Positions 1 to 12,863 of a DNA stretch of 64,000 nucleotides are shown here, piece by piece (position 1 is the first letter of the stretch; each line of letters opens with the position of its first letter). Location: positions 15,492,478-15,556,477 of the forward strand of contig NW_004454180.1 of the NCBI RefSeq assembly GCF_000283155.1, in the 5' to 3' direction. This DNA comes from Ceratotherium simum simum (taxonomy: Eukaryota; Chordata; Mammalia; Perissodactyla; Rhinocerotidae). The position numbers and the translations under genes were made by a program. Below the pieces are notes generated by a model. That model ran no database searches and had not been told where the DNA came from. It worked only from the letters and a program-made list of their open reading frames with translations.

Positions 1-299
1 GGCATGTTAAAATATAGTGAAATAAAAATTATTATATTGTCACTTATGTTAACATCAATAACAATAATAGTAATCAAGAGTACCTAACCAGATGTGTACT
101 GAATCTATATGAGAAACGTTATAAATCTATGGTCTATTACATGCCAGACATTATACAAATGATAGCTAACAATAGTCTTGAATGAATAGTAAGAAAGACA
201 ATGTTCTTTGACAAGAAGCTATATTATTATAATTCTCCCTAAATTAAATTCATAAATTCTATTCAATACCAATTAAAATTCCATCAGCCTTTTTACTTG

Positions 300-740
300 G
301 GGGGCACTTGACAAAATGACACTAGAGTTCATTGGGGGGAATAAATATGTGACAATATCCAAGAACTTTCAGAAAAAGATCAGTAATGAGACCCTTATCA
401 GATACTAAAAAGGCCACTAATGAGGGGCTGTTTAGATAAATTCTAGTTCTTTTATATAATAATTAATATGAAGCTATTAAAAATAGATGTGCATGTTCCA
501 TAGTATGCAGAGTTCCATAATATGTTATTTTAAAGATGTAAATACAGATAAGAATTTAAATTTAAAAATATACACAAGAGATTTCTGAAAAAAAATGCAA
601 GAAACTATTAAATGGTTACCTATTCAGGAGGCACTGGTGGGTTTCTACTAGGGGAAAAAACTTTCACTATTCCTTGTCTGATTGCTTTTTTGCCATATGG
701 GTGTATTACTTTAGTTTTCGTTCTTAATTCTCAAAAAGCT
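300..740 (+). mobile_element. Decayed LINE-1 fragment (end of ORF2 and 3' UTR)
   Basis: The stretch around 360-410 (CAAGAACTTTCAGAAAAAG, then a TCAGATACTAAAA motif) resembles the carboxy-terminal part of mammalian L1 ORF2. The stretch at 610-735 (GGTTACCT, then TTTTGCCATATGGGTGTATT) resembles an old L1M 3' UTR in the same orientation. No usable reading frame remains. A second short stretch of the same 3'-UTR type (CCATGTGGATGTATTACTTT) lies at about 1085-1105. Identification is by eye. Confidence 0.5.
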
Positions 741-1764
741 TCCCAAGGCTGATGGGCTTATACTGTATTCAGGAATCACAATAAAATTTGTATCTATAAC
801 AAATATTATATTAAAACTTATTACAGAACAAAATAAGTTCAGATCATTCTATGAAACATTTTAATAATTTATTTTCTTAAAGTGTGTACTGTACTATCAA
901 TTTTAAGGTACTCATTTGCCCCTGCAGACATATATTTCACATAGAGTTCTCTGATTAGAATTGAATTTTAATTGTATAATTGTAATACTAAACATTAAAA
1001 TATGAAAAACTCCCATTTGACCATAGCTGAACATTATTTGCACTTCCCATTAACTTCAATGAGTTTCTACTGTTTTTAAATTGCCATGTGGATGTATTAC
1101 TTTTCAAAAGAGCCAATCCAAAATATCTGGTATATTCTGATTTAGTAGAGAGCTTAGTAACATCATTTGAGACACTAAAAATTAGAAAATTTTCAGTGAA
1201 GACTATCATGACAGAGCGTACAATAAATCTCCCCTGTTTTCTCAAGAGACCAGATAACTGTAGCTTCTTCTCATAAAAAAAAACACCAATCCAAATATTA
1301 TTTAAACCTCCTTATTCACAGGTGTTTCAAAACTCTTAACTAAAAGGATCCAAGCCATTGTGACTTACAAATATGAATTGTTCAGTATCCGAAATGGGTA
1401 AATACCTGAAATAACTCCCCAGAAGAGATGGAAAAAGTTAATGAAGCCTTAATGCAAAAGAGATATACCACCTCAGTTACCTTAGTTGCAGCAGCATCAC
1501 TAAAACAACTTTGCCCAGGAATCTGGCCCTAAGGAAGCATATTTGATGTTGAAACAAGGTCTCTTTGCTAGTTATTTTGTTGCATGTCCATCTGCTATGT
1601 TGAGCTGGTGCCAGCTCACAAACTGGTCTGCTATTTTCAGTAAGCATGTGCCAAAGCAGCACATGGTTTAGACTGGCAGATTACATAAGGCTGTGAGTAT
1701 CCACTATAATAAAAATTTAGTCTTTTGCCCAGTGTGTTTGATCCTTAAATTGTTCACTGTGCAT
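741..1764. other. AT-rich DNA without a recognisable gene
   Basis: I see no gene here. A short L1M-like 3' tail may lie near 1065-1118. Both open frames at about 988-1276 overlap each other on opposite strands and resemble no protein I know. Confidence 0.5.
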
Positions 1765-1895
1765 TCATTAACTCTCAAAAATTCCCTTAAGAGAGGAGGC
1801 ATATCATTAGTTTACTTTATTGTTAGGAAACATTGACAGGAGATGAAGTGACTTAACCAGAGCCACAGGTGAATCTCATCAGAATGTCTGGGTTT
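1765..1895 (-). repeat. MIR SINE relic
   Basis: Read on the minus strand this is a degenerate MIR. On the plus strand the diagnostic order is a GTTAGGAAACATTGACAGG segment, then GAAGTGACTTAACCAGAG, then CCACAGGTGAATC. This corresponds to the reverse of the MIR core, which normally reads 'ctctgccactta...tgtgaccttgggcaagt'. It is an old tRNA-derived SINE shared by all mammals. Confidence 0.55.
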
Positions 1896-3389
1896 GTTTA
1901 CCTGGAACTACATCTTCTCACCTAAGTCTTTGATACTTACATCAGGAGGAAAAAAGTCATGTAATTCAATAGAGCATAGATTATGCTCAACATGGGGATA
2001 TAGATGTTTCCTAAAAGAGTAGTTAGTGGTAAGAATGATACTATTGAAATAAGACAAAAACGCATTTTACTACTATAAATTCTGATGTATTATGAGTCTA
2101 GAAATCCTTACTTTAAAACCAGTAATTGAACTAATATATTTTCCTCTTACAAGTCTACTTTGGTATGCTTAGGTCTTATTGGATTGGTAGTCTCTGTACC
2201 AAAAGGGCTGTTTAAAAGAAGCTTTAAGGAATATTGCCTATTCCACTAAAATTCTTTAGAAACCTTTGACCATAACTTCTTTGGAAAGATGTCATATAAA
2301 GTATCAAATTTTGTCAACTTTACAATTTTTTAAAGACTAAAATTATACGAGAAAATAATTATAAAAAGGCATAAGCTCACGATTTCTAAAGATCTAAACA
2401 TGGTATTATAGCAAAGTTTCACTATCATCATAGTTAAAAATTGGAGTTTGATATTTCATGGTCATGTAGATTAATCAAATCTCATATTCTTGATAAAAAT
2501 ATATTTATAGGTTTGTACAAAAAAATCCAAATTTTAAATTTTGCTAGACTATTTTATAGAGTTTGATGAGCACTCAGTGAGCATATCAATAATATTTGTG
2601 AATGGTATGAAGCTGAATGAGATACAGAAAATGTTCATCCATTATCAATATCTAAAAAAATCTTGACAGCCAAAAAGTAAATAGATAAACCAATATGTTT
2701 AAAATGTGGTAGTGATTAATGTAAAGTTACCTTGCTCTAGAGTCTAGAAAAATCCAAGTTTACCAGGATACAATAAAGAAGGCATGAGTAGGAGAATCCT
2801 ATGTAAAATTCACATTGGAGTTTTAGTTTAGCTTCATAATCAGTGTGATGTGGCAGACCATCACAGTCAAGTTTTAGGTGCCATATTTTGAGAGGAATTT
2901 TAATAAACAGGAGTAGAGAACACAAAGCAGGATCATGAAAAGCCCCAAGTAAATTATATAATGCTTAGTTTAAGTAATAAGATAATATAACCTACAGAAT
3001 TTAAGCAAGGCACAATAAGTATTTTAAAATATTTGAAAGGCTGCATGTGAAAATTTATTTAGCCTTGATTTGTATGATTCCACGGGTAAGAATAGAATCC
3101 AACAATTGAACATTACTAAGAGATAGATTTCAATTCAAGTTAAGGAAAACTTCCTTTAAATAGAGCTATCTAAAAACTGAATGGATTTTCTAAGAGAAAA
3201 ATGCTTGAAGACCTTTATGCAGAGGCTAGAAGACTATTTGTAAGTAGCATATAAAAAGGCTTTCAATCTCCTGTCAGGAGATGGGAAAAATAGTAAGAGA
3301 TTTGGAACATATTACTTTAGTGGTCCCTTTAAATTCATACACAATTTAAATAAAAATTCTCTAAAAGCTAAGACCAATTGGTTGAACTG
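1896..3389. other. Unassigned AT-rich noncoding DNA
   Basis: I recognise no gene, RNA gene or clear transposon here. The open frames are short and unrelated to known proteins. Confidence 0.5.
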
Positions 3390-3468
3390 ATATTATATAT
3401 ATCATATATCACATATTATATATATTATAATATATGTCAAATCATATATATATTACGTGTATATGTGT
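3390..3468. repeat. Degenerate (TA)n-rich tract
   Basis: A run of alternating TATATA/ATATAT blocks interrupted by CA and GT steps. It is a decayed AT microsatellite and can fold back on itself because the blocks are self-complementary. Confidence 0.8.
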
Positions 3469-3689
3469 AACCCTCATTAACGTTTGGATACAAGCATGTC
3501 TGGTGAATTGGAAGGTTTTTATATTGTAAGAAGTTAAAGTCTTAGGTAAATATTTATTAGCTCTTTAGCATGGAGAAATTTGGATGCCATTCTTTTTAAT
3601 CTCAAACAGTTTGTCTTTGATATCACTTGACTTCCTGCTTAACTGTTATAATGGCTTTATTCTGTTAACATGGTTAAAATTGACTAGAA

Positions 3690-4330
3690 ATAAAAATGAC
3701 AGCTAGGACAGCGCACACAAGGAAAGGCGAGATATAGGTGGGTTCCTTGAAGATGACAAGAGGGAGCCTGGATTTGCTGTAGGAGGCAAGAGGCCACTAG
3801 TAAACAGATTCAGAAGGGAATGGTTTGGTCTGAACAACAAGAAACAGGGAAATGTTAAGCTCTCAAAAGCTTTCCAAAATAAAAGGGACGTGGAGAATAC
3901 AAGATTTGATATGTCCTAACCCTCCTATCTAACTGAGAGGCACACAAAAGAAATGGGCCAGATAAAACCGGCCTTTATCAGGAAGGGAGTAGATACACCC
4001 TTAACCTAATGACTCCATGGGCAGACTACAAGGAAGAGGCTTACTTGTTCTGGGAGGCGAGTTCAACATCGACACTGAGGGATAAGACCTGAACAAAGAA
4101 AGGCAGAAGTAAGTCTAAGGACATGAGGTGGAAGCCTAATGGGGTTGGGCAGCAATTCCCGTTTCCAAGAGTGAAAATGGCTTTTACAGTAAGCCTTAGC
4201 TAGTGACTGTGTTTTCCATGTCCCTGTGCTACCGCGTGGTTAGTCATGAAGCTGCTTGATATAGAACATTGCAGATTTGCAGACTTCCATTAGAGGCTAC
4301 AGTTCACTCTAGGGATAGGTATTTACTTTG
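3690..4330. other. Unassigned block of higher GC content
   Basis: This block is visibly less AT-rich than its surroundings and purine-rich on the plus strand. It has no long open frame on either strand and matches no repeat I can name. An old LTR fragment is possible but unsupported by any end motif I could see. Confidence 0.3.
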
Positions 4331-4850
4331 AAACAATTTGAAAAAAAAGATTCTATTACATATACATTTCTGTACACTAACTGGAGAAGCAATTTTGAAG
4401 GGCCTCAATTCTTCTATTTTTCCCCCCACACATGTAATAGAAGGATATTCATTTGAAGAAGTTCTTGTTAAATATGTTAATATTATTAAGATGTATATAT
4501 ATAAATAATCTCACTCATTTCTATTTTCCACTAATAAATGAATTTTATCAAACCAGTGTGTATTCAGGGAAGGAAGTATGCTATTACTCATTGTTATTAT
4601 TTAAAATATTGCTCTTTACTAGGTTAATAGAATTGATTCTATTAAAGTAACATTTCAGATTCTACATGCTCTTTGTTGAATACATACTTACAAAGCTGAG
4701 GTCCATCTGCAGGAACCAAGATGTTTTCAGAAAAACTCACCCCAGAGGGACTAGCTAGCTTCATTCAAGAAAGTAGTTCTTTGACCATCATACAGTCATC
4801 AGCTCTCAGTGTGTGTTCACTGTGTATGAAGCATTGCTCTGAGGAAATGA

Positions 4851-4877
4851 GGGGGAGAGAGAGAGAAAGAGAGAGAG
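4851..4877 (+). repeat. (GA)n microsatellite
   Basis: A short, slightly interrupted GAGAGA run on the plus strand. Confidence 0.85.
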
Positions 4878-7800
4878 CCCTCGATAAACAGTAGTTCGGG
4901 GTGTTTGTTCACCTTCTGGAATAGGATACCCGGAGACAAATCACATAAGAACACAACGGAGGTGGTGGGCTATAGAAAAGTACAGCAAGCTACACGATGC
5001 AATGTAGCTAGGTGAAAGTAGACAATGTTGAAGTCCTAGAGTTACCCGTAAGAAGAGAGTAAGTGAAGATCTCCAGGTTGGAGAGGAATTTGCAGATTGA
5101 TACGGGGTCTCATAAAAAGTGCTTAATTGGGGGACAAATTGAGAACCCTAAAAATAAAAAAAAAACTGAGATAATCCCACTACAAATTAATGCTATTAAG
5201 CCCCTTTTAATCTCTTCACTCTTATTTCTTCCTCTATGTCCTCCATAAAGCAACATAAGATAGTGACTATTTGTTAGATATGGCAAGTGGGTGGCAGGTG
5301 CCTGAATCTCAGTATGGGACTGTATGAAGGAAAATGCCATAATGGAAGGTGAGGGAGAATCCCATCAAACGCCTGGGTGCTTAGGTGGTCAGATAATTCC
5401 ACAGACCTGCAATTCAGTGAATTTCAAATCAATCTTCCAAGCATCAGAGAATTTTGAAAATACACCTGTGGGATGATGAACTATGCCTTTGCATGTTTTG
5501 TGTGAACATATTGAAAAAATATTCTCTTTTTTTTTTCTAACTAGGGGCTGTGTACTTTTTTTCCTCTTAAAAGAGGAACCTAGATTTACATTTTTAAATA
5601 GCTGCAGCATAAGTATTAATTGATTAATAATATATCCACAGAGATAGAAGAAACAAACGTGAAATAAATTCTCATTGTTTCTTTATCATCATTTCCTTTA
5701 TTTAATCACATTATGTATGGTTATACTTACAACTTTTAATTTTTAAAACATTCCTTGTGGCTTAATATCCAGTCAAATGAATCATCAGTCTTATCCTATA
5801 CTTAAAATACAATGACGTGGTCAAATTTTAGGTCGAAACATATTTTTTAGTCAGTTCATAATAAAAAATTTGAATAAAGGATCATTTATAAATGTATGTG
5901 TTAAACATTCTTTGACATTCATTTCTATTCATCTTGACAGTAAAAAAGTTTCAAACATGGAAATGGACAGAAAAGTACAACGAGCAAGTCTAACTTAAAT
6001 AATCACTTAAACTTAAGTCATGCAAGGAACGTTTATTATAATAGAAGTACTTGAAATTACATGGGAAAAAGCTATGACAATTGGCAGATTATGATTCAAG
6101 TACTTGTAAATTTTTATGACACCGTAATGTTTTAAAAAACGTAAGAGTAGGGAATCCATATGCTATTCAGTTTAGGATAAATTAATAAAATTCTGCATAT
6201 TATTATCTACCTTAGTGATATTTTTGTGGTGTCTTCAGTTAAATTCAAACTACTATAAATCAATTCAGTAATAGTTACTGAAATAAAGAGAAAGAAGATA
6301 AAACCTTGAATAAATGTACCAAGAAAAAAACATTATAGTCTTGGCATGTTTATAGTTCAACAGGACATTAAGTTAGCAATTCAGCAAAAAGTGAGCCTTC
6401 CAAAATATTTAAAAGTACTGATTTATTCTTTCATGCAATCAGGCTAGTGATTTCTTTAAAGATCTCGTCATATGTGGACATTTATTTCTCATTGAAGCCC
6501 TGGGTAGTTTATTGCCCTTTAACTAGGTTAACCCAGGAGCTATCTTTTTAAAGAAAGGACAGCCATAGTTTTTCTCAAGATTGAACATAAGGTTTTGGAG
6601 GTTTTGCTGTAAGAAATAGAGCAAGGCTACTTTTCCAGAGTCTGCTATTTATCTCTTAAAAAAAAAAAATCCACTAAAGTTTGACTGACACTAATTTCCT
6701 GAACAAGATACCCTAGAAACTCCAGTTTATCTCATAAAATCATAACAGACAGGGTTTGTGATGTCCCCTCTGCAAGATTCTTTATTCTGTCAGTTTATAG
6801 CATTTGAAATGACGGAAAGAGATGCGTTCCTTTCATATGCCATCCAGGAGAACAGAACCTGTCACCAACAGTGTAATGTGCTGTGTATTATCACTCTGAG
6901 TGATCCAGAGGCCCAGATACTGTCATCTTTTTAGACTGTACAAGTCAACACAAATAAAACTGAGGAGGCAAATGATAATGTCTGAGATAGAGCCAGGCTC
7001 ATTCTGGCCATTACTTTTTATTCAAACCTTAGAGATGACATGATGTGAGAAATGAGCCTGTGTCTAGTTCAGTGCCCATTAGTGTGTGAGCACATTATCT
7101 TCCACTTTTCACATTGAATCTCTCTGTACTCACTCTGCCAGTTATAGCTCGGCAGCCTGTCAGCGTCAGGGGGTTTTGACTTCTCTTTTTTTTTTCTTAA
7201 TTTTATGTTATAAATATATAGTGATATTACCTCTCTGTTGATAAATTGCAAACAATTTGAACTACTCATTCAAAAATTTAGTCACAGTATTTTCTAAAGT
7301 TTCTTAGAGATTATTCCCCTGGAGCTAAATAATTAGAGATGGCATCTAGCCTTTATTTTGAACATAAGATACTCATGAAGAAGCACTTTAAAAAACTAAA
7401 TAGATTTCCATTTAAATAAATAAGCTGTGTATTTTAATCTGCATTGAAAGAGCATTTTGAGTGAGATAGGATTGCCCTATTATTTCCTATCTATGATAGA
7501 TTCCATAGTTTTCTGTATCTAAATATCTCAAGTATTCCCTATCAAAAATGGAATAAATAGTATACTTTTGTGCTGCACAAAAGATTCTAGAATATTTGTT
7601 TTCTGTAGAAACTTACTGCCGAAGAAAAGCCTGATGAATATTTTCAGAATCCTGTCAGTTGCCAGAAACTTGTGTTGCTTCCATAGATATGAAAGAAACG
7701 TCCTTGTGCCTGGTGATGTGGAGAAGTCAACTAATTTATCATATCACTCTTTAAGTGTCACATTATTTTGGCCAGTGGTAACACATTGAATTATGAAAAT

Positions 7801-7880
7801 GTACTTTTCAACAACTCAATTGGATAGAAAACCCGACAGACCTCAAAGTGAAGATTTGCCATCTTCAAAAATAGCTAAAA
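4878..7880. other. Unassigned AT-rich noncoding DNA
   Basis: I see no gene or clear mobile element. The stretch at 6880-7010 has some MIR-like phrasing (AAAACTGAGGAGGCAAATGA) but is too degenerate to call. Confidence 0.45.
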
Positions 7881-7922
7881 ACACATACGCACGCGCACAC
7901 ACACACACACAAAGACACACAT
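7881..7922 (+). repeat. (CA)n microsatellite with CG steps
   Basis: An ACACATACGCACGCGCACAC block followed by a pure CA run. It is alternating purine-pyrimidine throughout. Confidence 0.85.
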
Positions 7923-10779
7923 AGTTTGAATATAAATCCAATTCCTGAAAAGTTTGTAACATGTTCACTAGCATTGTCAATAGTGAGGAAAACTTCCTAT
8001 TTTTCCATTTGCAGTCTTTAATTATCTCCAGTATTCTCAAAATATTCCTCAGTTACATTGTAGGTATAATTAGGCCCATTTTAAAATTTTCCTAAGGATA
8101 TAAACACTACACCTGAGATTGTTATGGTTCAATTATTTAAATTACAATGTACTTTATTAAAATAGAATAAAAAGTTATCATTTTTGCATATGACTTGAAA
8201 GATATGATTGGTGATTTTTTGTTTACAGTTACTGAATATTCAGTTTTGCCATTACATCGTGACTTACTATTGCCCTGATGTTGAATTATATTCCATTTTG
8301 TGGCCACAGGAACAGCCTAAACAAATCTGAGAATCTTAGAAAAAGAAGCTGAATTTCTTGTTAGCGAACTTTCTCGTGTGTCCTGTAACAGGAGGTAACA
8401 GCATGTTTTATGATGAGCTTTGTTTTATGCTAGAGTCATCAGCCTTTCCCTCTTAGACTGAAGCATTGTTTGAATACCATAATTTCTTACATCAGAAAAT
8501 GGTTTACAATGTTTTCAGTTCTCTTCTGAAATGTCAATGATAGGCATTACTGTCTGCGCAGAATTTAAATGGTACCACATTGGAACAATGGTAGATGAAG
8601 AGTATATATTTTAACTTCGTCTTCCATTTTCTTCTGCATGGATTACCCTCCAGTGTTATTTATGGTGAGAATGATGGTCTGAATGTACAAAATTGTGTGT
8701 GCTGCCTGAGAGAGATATTAGAACCACCATGATGACTTTCTAGGGCGAACAGTTTGTCCAGATATCACATTGTTTGTGCAGATACCACAGCAATGTTGGT
8801 GACATGAGTTAAGGTTTATTTTAAAATTCCAATTCATATAATAAATAGCTTAGCATTCTAATGAATGACCACCTTTCAGAAAAATCAAAACCTTATGTTT
8901 TGGGAAGGTGTGAGATACTGTTATAGTGCATGACAAAATAAAATATTTTACCTCTTTTGTTTATGCATTATTTCAAAGAATTTTTTATTGACTATGTAAC
9001 TATTTCATTTTATTTTGTCTAAAAACCAAAACATCTAAATGGACTAAAATTAAACTGGAGCATTTTTATTAGGTTTTTTAATTGTTCTCTAATGTCACTG
9101 TTTTTTAAGAATCAGAGAGATTGAAATAACAGCAGTTTCTTCAACTATTGAAACTGTATTTCCTAAAAAGAAATACCTTTTTAAAATTTGAGAACTTAAG
9201 CCCTAATTAAGCTAATAGAAGTGAGTGATTTTTTTCATTCTTTGTGATAAAGCCCACTGCTTTTTACTTTCTCACTATGATGCTGTCCTTGTCATGTATA
9301 CTCCTGAGAGTATCTACTAATACAAAATTAAAGTGGTATATTGGTTGCCAATGGAAAGATGGCATTGAAGATAATTCAATTCATTGGCAAGATAAATTTG
9401 TTAACAGAAAGCATCCAAACAACAAGTAATCTCTAGTAATTTAAATTTTACTCCCAATTCCTTTTTTATTCAGAATGAGTTTAATATATGTGCACTGTCT
9501 TCATATTTTGGTTTCATCTAAAACTCACTGAATTAAAAAATGCATTCCTATATTCCCAACTCCCCTGTAAACGGCTTGTCTGCCTCTAAAAATATTCCTG
9601 ATTTATGTATTTTTTTGTTTTGATCGAGCTTTCCATTTTTCTTTTTCTTTCACTATTTCTATTTTTCTTGTTCATAAAAATGTCAACTAACTTACTAAAT
9701 CCAGTTGTTATATTTACACTTTTGAAAGAAATATTTAACTGATTATCTTTCTAACCTTGAATGACCCAGTTTTCTAGACTTGATGTCATCGCATTCATCT
9801 TTTACTCTCCATTTAAAGAAAGCTTAATTTTTTAAAATGGAGGTCCAACATTTTTCTAGGTTTGCATATTCTCTTTGTGCTTTACATGGTTATCGAAGAT
9901 CTTGCAAATTTATTTTTTATCCAAGACAGCATATTTAAAATATTGACTGATATTTTATAGAAGTAAAATCCTATTACAATAGAGTTTATATGCTTATACT
10001 TTTTACAAGATTTTGATATACTCAGAGGAAGAGATTAACTGTTCAAGGTTCTAGAATTAGAGGAAACAAGAATGGGAGAAGGGATCACCCCTTTCTAAAG
10101 GCTTAATTGCTGAAGAAATTCTTCATATTAGAAATGCCTGTGATAGCTAAAGAAACCATCCCTTGGGGATATGGTTTTTAAAAACATTACTAATTCTTAC
10201 TCTAACGGTTTTTATTTCATTAACGCTGAGTTTCATCGAATCTCCTATTTCAAATAAGCTCTTTATTCTGAATAATTTTATGCTACTAAAGTAAGTCCTC
10301 TTGCCAAGAGATTAATGAATGTTAGAAGGGGATGGCCAGTCTTGTGCATTTCAAGACTGTTGTATTATTCAGGGCAGAGAATCTGTAATGAATCTCAAGT
10401 AGGTTTATGCAAATAGTCCAAAATCCACTGGAAAAGTTTCTGCTAAATTAACCTTTTATTTTTCTCCCAGCATGCACTTGGGGAAGAATGTTTAATGGTA
10501 AATACCTCCTTCTTCAAAGGTGAAATTCAGAAAAAAAAAAAAAAAAGATATAAAGTTAAATAACCAATTGTTGCAGATTTTCAGTGCCAGAGTTGTCTCA
10601 ACGTATTTTATTGCTGATTATCACAATAATGGTGGAAGTTCTATGCTACACAAAGGTAGAGAACTCATCAAAAAGATATTCATTAGAAGCATATATTTTT
10701 GACTCTGGGAATTTTGAGTCAGGACAAGATGATTCTAAAGGCGTTTTAAAAATCTACACAAATCCACCAATAGAATAGA
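7923..10779. other. Unassigned AT-rich noncoding DNA with one A16 run
   Basis: I recognise no gene. A run of 16 A at 10531-10546 could be the tail of an insertion, but I found no matching target-site duplication around it, so I did not call an element. Confidence 0.45.
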
Positions 10780-12056
10780 AAAGAAAAACTAACAAAAAGA
10801 AAAAAGAGATAAAATGAAAAGATGTACCTAGAAACCATAAAATATGAGTGGATATGGCTCAATCACCACCAAATCAGAACCCACACAAGTTTTGCTTCTG
10901 AGGAGCTGGCAGAACAAAGTAAATGGGAGTTGAGGCGTCTGAGAATCCTAGGACACAGATAGAGCCAATAAATAGATGCCTTCAAGAGGACAACACCCCA
11001 CTCAGAATGCAATTCTTAGCAAATAGATCTGAGAAAAAGAACAGCAAAATTAGAGATAGTTCTATAAGCTCTGATTTGCATGAGAGTGCAGAAAAGACTG
11101 ACAGGACTCGCTAAGGAACTGTGACGCTATCAGAGTAGAACAGATGTCCAGTTGACCAGTACTACTCCAGTACTGGAGTCAAATAGACATTAAGGTTGAA
11201 AGACCAACCTTCTTGATTTGCCCTTGACTGAGAGGTTTCCCCAGATGCAGGGCTTTCGGTGTTAAAATAGTCCCAAGAAAACCAAGGTAGTCGGTTAGAC
11301 TACATTAAAGGCATTAGAAATATTCTAAATATTCTTTTTTCAGAAGTGTGGAGACCTAAAACTATGGGAGAAAAAATTCTGAGTTGAAAAAAAGAGCATA
11401 ACAGAAACCCTGAGTGTAAAGAAGAGAAAACATTTAGACATAAGTAGAAGGTTTACTAAGAAACATATCCCAGAAGTCTGAAAGTGTCTATGAGAAGACT
11501 TTTTATATATTCATATTAATAACAGAAGATGTAGTTCTTGATCGATGAAAGTAGAAAATCCACCACCTTCTTTCCTCATTCAGGAAATTTCTCTTAAAAG
11601 TTTTGGTAAAATGTATCTCATCTAAACATGGGCAAATAAAAAGATTATTGTCATGCTCCCTAAAAATATATTGTTGAAGAAAAGAAGACAACACTAAATA
11701 ATGTAGTAATAGGTAACGAAAGATGAATAGAAAACAAACAATTATGGTCACAAAATAGATGAAATTATTGCCTACAATTTTAAAATAAACTATGGTCATA
11801 GAACCAAAAAAAAAAAAGATGAAAATCAAAATAGAGAAGGTTAGAGATGAGATAACCAAATAGTAACAGGATAGGAAAGAAAGATGATGAGGTTCAGAAA
11901 AAAACATTAAGAAAAATTTTAAAAATCAAGTCTAAACTACAATGAACACAAGAGCAAGGAAAATATAATAAAGTAAAAAGAAGTAAAAACACATGTAAAT
12001 AGATGAATATTTGAGGAAAAAATACAGAGAAAAATTAAGAACAATTCTAGAAATGA
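10780..12056 (+). other. Possible old LINE-like sequence, A-rich on the plus strand
   Basis: The plus strand is very A-rich with many GAAAA and AGAGAAAA motifs, as is common for the coding strand of decayed LINE ORF1. The segment 11934-12056 is imperfectly repeated at 12433-12560, which are adjacent once the insertion between them is removed. A 134-codon minus-strand frame at 11503-11907 is Phe/Ile/Leu-rich, as expected from the complement of an A-rich tract, and I do not regard it as a gene. Confidence 0.3.
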
Positions 12057-12067
12057 AGACTAAATTA

Positions 12068-12431
12068 TGAGCCGTTTATGTGAATGAATTTGAGAAGCAG
12101 CAATGTGAACAGGAAGGAGAAATTGCCAAAGGATCAGGAACCTTGAGTTCTCATCCTACCTCCTTGAAAAATCACTATATGGTATTAGGCAAGTCATGCA
12201 ATCTTTCTGTCTCAGTTACCACATCTACTAAACGGGGGTGATAATTCTCATTGTGCCTACTTCAGATGGTTTGTGAGAGGACCAAATAAGATAGTAAGGG
12301 TACAAAGCAAATGTAACACAAAAGCCAAGTGGTTTTACTGTTTTGTTTTATTTTGCTTTTGTAACCTTTTGAACTTAGAATACTTATTGAAGGAATAAAT
12401 GAATTCTCTAAACCTAAAAAAAAAAAAAAGG
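12068..12431 (+). pseudogene. Candidate 5'-truncated retrocopy of a transcript 3' end
   Basis: The segment is bounded by an 11-bp direct repeat, AGACTAAATTA, at 12057-12067 and 12432-12442. It ends in 14 consecutive A (12416-12429), and an AATAAA signal at 12394-12399 stands 16 bases before that tail. These are the expected marks of LINE-1-mediated retrotransposition of a polyadenylated RNA. The body holds a plus-strand MIR-like stretch (about 12140-12310) and no coding frame, so it looks like a 3' UTR fragment. The source gene cannot be named from sequence alone. An unrecognised poly(A)-tailed SINE or LINE tail is the main alternative. Confidence 0.55.
12140..12310 (+). repeat. MIR SINE relic
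   Basis: The motif order TTAGGCAAGTCATGCAATCT, TCTGTCTCAGTTACC and ACATCTACTAAACGGGGGTG, then GATAATTCTCATTGTGCCTAC, matches the 3' half of MIR in the plus orientation. It lies inside the candidate retrocopy and was presumably carried along with the transcript. Confidence 0.65.
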
Positions 12432-12804
12432 AGACTAAATTACAATAAGCAGAAGAGCAAGGAAAGTACTACTATGGAAATTGAAAATAAAAGTAGTAAA
12501 AGAAAAAAAAACAAGGAAATACAGAGATAAATGTTTGAGAAAAAATATAAATTGAGAGAAAGATGAAGGAAGAGAAGACATTTAAAAATCTGCTGTGTGT
12601 ATTATTGAGGTCCTTGAAAAAGAAAAATCAAGCAATGGAATAGGGCATATTCTAAAAATTATAATGCAACAAAACATTCTGAAATTTAAAAAAATGAATG
12701 TGCAAGTTGAAAGGACTTGCCATGCACCACAGAAAGTACACTCAGAACAGTCAACACCAAGACCTATGTTAGTGATACGGGACTTGAAAGATAGAGAAAA
12801 ATAA
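12432..12804 (+). pseudogene. Possible LINE ORF1-like relic
   Basis: An open stretch of about 69 codons at 12595-12804 contains a segment reading HAPQKVHSEQSTPRPMLV, followed by a charged tail ending in DLKDREK. This is reminiscent of the 'TP-R-I-V' section of mammalian LINE ORF1 proteins, which precedes their C-terminal RNA-binding domain. The resemblance is short and the reading is broken on both sides. A chance match in an A-rich frame is possible. Confidence 0.3.
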
Positions 12805-12863
12805 TTTTTTAAGCAACAGGTGAAAAGATCAAGTCATAAGTTCAAGCCAATTTTATGTACATT

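Noticed and set aside
10531..10546. A16 run as the tail of a retrocopy
   Set aside because: No target-site duplication, no polyadenylation signal at the right distance and no recognisable body upstream.
11503..11907. 134-codon minus-strand open frame, Phe/Ile/Leu-rich
   Set aside because: It is the complement of an A-rich tract, where stop codons are scarce on that strand. It has no domain, and its membrane-like look follows from composition.
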